Assembly (NCBI GenBank): GCA_038562555.1
Contig: JBCFBK010000092.1
Location: 1 to 8,465 of the forward strand
Source of the DNA: JBCFBK01 sp038562555
GTDB lineage: Bacteria > Bacteroidota > Bacteroidia > Bacteroidales > Prolixibacteraceae
Reading direction: 5' to 3'
DNA length: 8,465 nt
Of this stretch, positions 6,881 through 8,465 are shown piece after piece; the first letter of the stretch is position 1; each line of letters begins with the position of its first letter. Below the pieces are notes generated by a model that had not been told where the DNA came from, ran no database searches, and saw only the letters and a list, made by a program, of their open reading frames with translations. The translations under genes were made by a program, and so were the position numbers.

Positions 6881-7402
6881 ATGAAACTACAGATCTATTT
6901 TAAAGCCGTATTTCTGCTTACTATCTTAACAGGCTTGTGTTCATGTTCCGATGATGATCCGGATGTCAGAGAAGCAGTAGTAAGAGTTGTCATTACATAT
7001 TCCGGAGACTATACGGAGTTTGAGGAATTATTGGGCATCCAGGTTACCTCGGAAAATATCTCCTCCTTGACAGTAACAGGCACAGAGTGGGATGAAATTT
7101 CACATCCAGCCGAAGAATCCGATGTTGCCGTATGGTTGAATCAGGAGGAATATCGTCCTTTGGATGGCCGAACCAAGACGCTTGTCACCTCGAAAAAGGT
7201 AGCCTCACTTACCGTATCAGGCAATTATCAAGTAAAGGAAGGCTCAGAAAAATCGAATGCCCCTGTTACCGCAAATATACAACTTTTCGTGAAAGATGTA
7301 TTGGCTCAAACGCATCAGGTCGTTGCGAAAAGAGCTGCAACCATGAACAGCTTCACTATCCCAATTGTCACATCAGATCCAAACCGCGTTATTACTCAAT
7401 AA
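6881..7402 (+). CDS. Predicted surface-exposed lipoprotein, 173 residues
   Basis: The start is ATG 6881, which places a classical lipoprotein signal at the N-terminus: MKLQIYFK, core AVFLLTILTG, lipobox L19-C20-S21-C22. A TTG start at 6848 would add 11 polar residues in front and is unlikely. The mature protein begins C-SDDDPD. An acidic run one residue after the lipidated cysteine resembles the lipoprotein export signal of Bacteroidota (for example SDDDD in Bacteroides fragilis), which directs lipoproteins to the cell surface. The remaining 150 residues are Val/Thr/Ser-rich with regular strands (AVVRVVITYSG, ISSLTVTGTEW, VASLTVSGNYQV, TANIQLFVKD), suggesting one or two beta-sandwich domains. 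I do not recognise the family. It is the last plus-strand gene before a convergent minus-strand set. Confidence 0.83.
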   Translation: MKLQIYFKAVFLLTILTGLCSCSDDDPDVREAVVRVVITYSGDYTEFEELLGIQVTSENISSLTVTGTEWDEISHPAEESDVAVWLNQEEYRPLDGRTKTLVTSKKVASLTVSGNYQVKEGSEKSNAPVTANIQLFVKDVLAQTHQVVAKRAATMNSFTIPIVTSDPNRVITQ

Positions 7403-7423
7403 ACGATAGCCCGGGCAAAACAA

Positions 7424-7464
7424 AAACTGCTGCAGGAAGTCAGGAATGGCCGGAGCAGCAGTTT
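7424..7464 (-). terminator. Strong hairpin with T-tract on the minus strand
   Basis: AAACTGCTGC (7424-7433) and GCAGCAGTTT (7455-7464) are perfect 10-bp inverted arms with a 21-nt loop. On the minus strand the 3' arm runs into TTTTTGTTTTG, the T-rich tail of an intrinsic terminator. On the plus strand the hairpin is followed by CAAACC, with no T-tract. It therefore best terminates the small membrane-protein gene at 7489-7653, 25 bp upstream on the minus strand. It lies just after the convergent lipoprotein stop and may also act weakly on plus-strand transcripts. Confidence 0.65.
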
Positions 7465-7488
7465 CAAACCAAAAATCAACTTTCCTCA

Positions 7489-7653
7489 CTATCGTGAACG
7501 CAATCTGTTCTTGTCTCGAAGTACCCACCAAATAAACCCTCCCCACAGAGCCACGGCAACTAAATAACCCTTAAAAGTGTGTGTCCCCATGGCCGTCATA
7601 ATCTCCACAAATGAAATTATGGAAATAATTCCGAGCACTAACAAATATTTCAT
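7489..7653 (-). CDS. Small two-helix membrane protein, 54 residues
   Basis: A short frame begins MKYLLVLGII and ends at TAG 7489-7491. It has two hydrophobic segments, about residues 3-22 (YLLVLGIISIISFVEIMTAM) and 29-45 (GYLVAVALWGGFIWWVL), separated by a short polar turn THTFK. The C-terminus is strongly basic (RDKNRLRSR), so both ends should face the cytoplasm as a helical hairpin. An in-frame ATG four codons upstream (7663-7665) gives a 58-residue version starting MALKMKYLL. Support for a real gene comes from the coherent membrane topology and from the strong minus-strand terminator placed directly after the stop. No family is recognised. It may be an ordinary small inner-membrane protein; nothing links it to a toxin system except its size and composition. 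Confidence 0.6.
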   Translation of the reverse strand: MKYLLVLGIISIISFVEIMTAMGTHTFKGYLVAVALWGGFIWWVLRDKNRLRSR

Positions 7654-7665
7654 CTTTAAAGCCAT

Positions 7666-7994
7666 TGATGAAGCTAATTTATCAAAACCCTATCTAAAAA
7701 GCAAAGAACGTTCCACTTTTTACGTGATGCTATTTTGACATAGTGAAGTTTGAAGTGGAAATGCGTTCTTCAAAGATGAGTAAACATCGTTCATTTTCAG
7801 GTTAGACATAGACTGTATCTGGAATTTAGTTACATTCCACCATGGTCAAGTCCTGATCAACTCCCCTGAAAGTATTTTCAATCCTGATACAAGTTCTACG
7901 TCTGCTAGGCTTTTCAATCGCGAGCAAATTTACATCAATGATATTGTCAAGAATCGTCTACTTAGCCCGCAAACCTTGATCAATTTGCTTAATC
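7666..7994. other. 329-bp region with decayed-looking frames, no intact gene
   Basis: No complete gene is seen. On the plus strand a frame is open without an ATG from about 7784 to TAA 8114-8116, roughly 110 codons. The codon-aligned minus-strand frame is open for 43 codons from just after TAG 7958-7960 to TAA 7826-7828, and reads protein-like (NIIDVNLLAIEKPSRRRT near its start, ending DLTMVECN). Neither has a start codon or a recognised family. The minus-strand frame may be a fragment of the same decayed locus as the DUF5107-type remnant at 7995-8126, in another frame; it does not resemble that family. The left part holds the inverted repeat at 7704-7770. Confidence 0.4.
7704..7770. repeat. 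Imperfect inverted repeat upstream of the small membrane-protein gene
   Basis: The left arm AAGAACG-TTCCACTT (7704-7718) pairs with the right arm AAGTGGAA-atg-CGTTCTT (7753-7770). This gives 15 paired bases with one 3-nt bulge and a 34-nt loop. It lies about 40-105 bp upstream of the minus-strand small membrane-protein gene and is not followed by a clean T-tract on either strand. It could be a transcript hairpin, a protein-binding site or the trace of a small mobile unit; the sequence does not decide between these. Confidence 0.5.
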
Positions 7995-8126
7995 CTAATG
8001 TTTTCCAAAGCGAATCCATTGCTCCTGATAGGCTCCTTTTTTCAAAAGTATTGCGTTTTTCTCAGGCTTACCGATCCCGTAAGTGGGAATCTTCATTTTC
8101 TCGTTCCAGGCTTTAACTTGGGTCAT
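7995..8126 (-). pseudogene. N-terminal remnant of a DUF5107-type (TPR-containing) protein
   Basis: ATG 8124-8126 opens a 43-codon frame ending at TAG 7995-7997. It starts MTQVKAWNEKMKIPTYGIGK and continues PEKN, which closely matches, from memory, the conserved N-terminus of large DUF5107 proteins ('VK.WEE..-IPTYGIGKPEKNPMFLEKRVYQGSSG'). After PEKN the residues drift (AILLKKGAYQEQW): Lys-Lys and Tyr-Gln remain in register but NPMFLEKRVYQGSSG is lost, and the frame closes 19 residues later. Family members are usually around a thousand residues long, so this is a decayed stub. In Bacteroidota these genes often accompany glycoside hydrolases, and one lies about 200 bp upstream on the same strand. 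The identity rests on about 20 residues recognised by eye. Confidence 0.55.
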
Positions 8127-8155
8127 ATGACAGATTCTCAGATTTTCAGATTAAA

Positions 8156-8230
8156 AGGGTGTAAGGTTGCAGGGTTTACCTTCCTACCTTGTCACCTTGC
8201 CACCTTGTTACCTTGTTACCTTGTTACCCT
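8156..8230. repeat. 8-bp tandem repeat (ACCTTGTT) with a partly inverted arm
   Basis: Six consecutive 8-bp units run from 8178 to 8225: ACCTTCCT, ACCTTGTC, ACCTTGCC and three exact ACCTTGTT, followed by a partial ACCCT. Just to the left, 8156-8175 reads AGGGTGTA-AGGTTGCA-GGGT, which follows the reverse-complement pattern (AAGGT..) at the same 8-bp period. The two arms can therefore fold into an imperfect hairpin. Similar 'ACCTTGT(T/C)ACC' runs occur between genes in environmental Bacteroidota genomes, as far as I recall. An apparent 98-residue plus-strand frame here (7998-8294) is only a read-through of this repeat. Confidence 0.8.
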
Positions 8231-8265
8231 CTTCCGTTTCTGGCTCGGCAAGGGCGTAGCAATAC

Positions 8266-8286
8266 TGCCTGCCCGAAAAACAGGCA
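8266..8286. terminator. Hairpin downstream of the glycoside-hydrolase gene
   Basis: TGCCTG (8266-8271) and CAGGCA (8281-8286) are perfect 6-bp arms with a 9-nt loop that contains AAAAA on the plus strand (TTTTT on the minus). It lies about 37 bp past the minus-strand glycoside-hydrolase stop. The T-run is in the loop rather than after the stem, so it is an untypical intrinsic terminator. Confidence 0.35.
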
Positions 8287-8295
8287 ACGAATGAT

Positions 8296-8317
8296 CGTTC
8301 CAGGCCTGCAGGGAACG
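8296..8317. terminator. Hairpin directly after the glycoside-hydrolase stop
   Basis: CGTTCC (8296-8301) and GGAACG (8312-8317) are perfect 6-bp arms around AGGCCTGCAG. The hairpin starts 5 bp beyond the minus-strand stop at 8323-8325. On the minus strand it is followed by ATCATTCGTTGCCTG, with no clear T-tract. With the hairpin at 8266-8286 it forms a pair that could slow or end transcription of the hydrolase gene. Confidence 0.35.
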
Positions 8318-8322
8318 CGGCT

Positions 8323-8465
8323 CTATTGAACTAACAGCGCACTTAATTTATCAGGTTCAATTTCTGTTTTTGGGTTAAAGTGTTCACCGGCCATGTACTG
8401 CTGCAAGCTGTACAGAAGTTGCCGGCCTTCGGGCCGGGCAGCCATGTCCTTTTGCAGGTCTACGC
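8323..8465 (-). CDS. C-terminus of a probable glycoside hydrolase (partial, right edge)
   Basis: The last 46 codons of a minus-strand gene enter from the right edge and stop at TAG 8323-8325. They begin VDLQKDMAARPEGRQLLYSL and continue with QQYMAGEHFNPKTEIE. The pattern '(C)S-(I/V)-D-L-x-x-x-x-x-x-R-P-E-x-R-Q-L-x-Y-S-L-x-x-Y-M-x-x-x-x-F-(N/K)-P' is familiar from the C-terminal domain of Bacteroidota sugar hydrolases of the GH2/beta-galactosidase type. Such enzymes usually carry signal peptides and act in the periplasm on glycans; neither the catalytic domain nor the signal can be seen here. Which glycoside-hydrolase family it belongs to cannot be settled from this fragment. Coding support is strong: the frame is continuous and the residue pattern is plainly protein-like. 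Two hairpins follow the stop. Confidence 0.65.
   Translation of the reverse strand, partial: VDLQKDMAARPEGRQLLYSLQQYMAGEHFNPKTEIEPDKLSALLVQ

Noticed and set aside
7132..7497. 121-codon plus-strand frame overlapping the lipoprotein gene
   Set aside because: It starts inside the surface lipoprotein gene, has no signal or domain, and ends beyond the terminator hairpin within the convergent small gene.
8178..8225. Possible CRISPR array
   Set aside because: Units are 8 bp and directly adjacent, with no unique spacers.
7998..8294. 98-codon plus-strand frame
   Set aside because: Its centre is the translation of the 8-bp tandem repeat (LPCHLATLLPCYLVTLF), and it overlaps the DUF5107-type remnant and minus-strand hairpins. 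Length is due to the repeat lacking stops.

Overview
The window looks like part of a Bacteroidota chromosome or an element integrated in one. The reasons are two or three short exported proteins and lipoproteins of the kind common in that phylum (one with a CSDDDPD surface-export-like tail), a SRAP/YedK protein with Bacteroidota-style insertions, a DUF4468-like exported protein, a large JAB-containing 'polyvalent' protein of the type carried by Bacteroidota conjugative elements and phages, and at the right edge a glycoside-hydrolase C-terminus with a decayed DUF5107-type gene beside it. This assignment rests on family recognition by eye; no search was run.

Layout. 1-89: a short open frame at the window edge that resembles an IS256-type transposase and ends before that family's usual C-terminus. 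184-471 (+): a small unknown protein. 468-1280 (-): a complete SRAP (YedK/HMCES) protein, convergent with the small gene and overlapping its stop codon by 2 bp. 1281-1451: the divergent control region. 1452-4826 (+): a 1124-residue polyvalent protein with an N-terminal RadC-like JAB domain, a second JAB-like domain lacking the metal motif, a long block of 'large polyvalent protein' domains, and a C-terminal HExxxH metallopeptidase-like domain. 4838-5494 (+): a lipoprotein 11 bp downstream, possibly co-transcribed. 5495-5944: no convincing gene. 5945-6493 (+): an exported DUF4468-like protein. 6494-6880: ambiguous small frames only. 6881-7402 (+): a lipoprotein with a surface-export-like signal.

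From 7424 to the right edge everything identifiable lies on the minus strand: a strong terminator hairpin, a 54-residue two-helix membrane protein too short for usual ORF thresholds, a 33 to 36 nt-loop inverted repeat, a 43-codon remnant of a DUF5107-type N-terminus, an 8-bp tandem repeat with a partly inverted arm, two hairpins, and the last 46 codons of a probable glycoside hydrolase. The simplest reading is that a mobile or accessory block (left, mostly plus strand) abuts an older chromosomal carbohydrate-metabolism locus that has partly decayed (right, minus strand).

How the genes may work together. SRAP proteins crosslink to abasic sites in single-stranded DNA, and polyvalent proteins are thought to enter a recipient cell with incoming mobile DNA and act on host proteins. 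A divergent pair of the two fits an element that protects its single-stranded DNA and conditions a new host. That link is inference from adjacency. The two lipoproteins and the exported protein have no recognisable functional tie to this pair.
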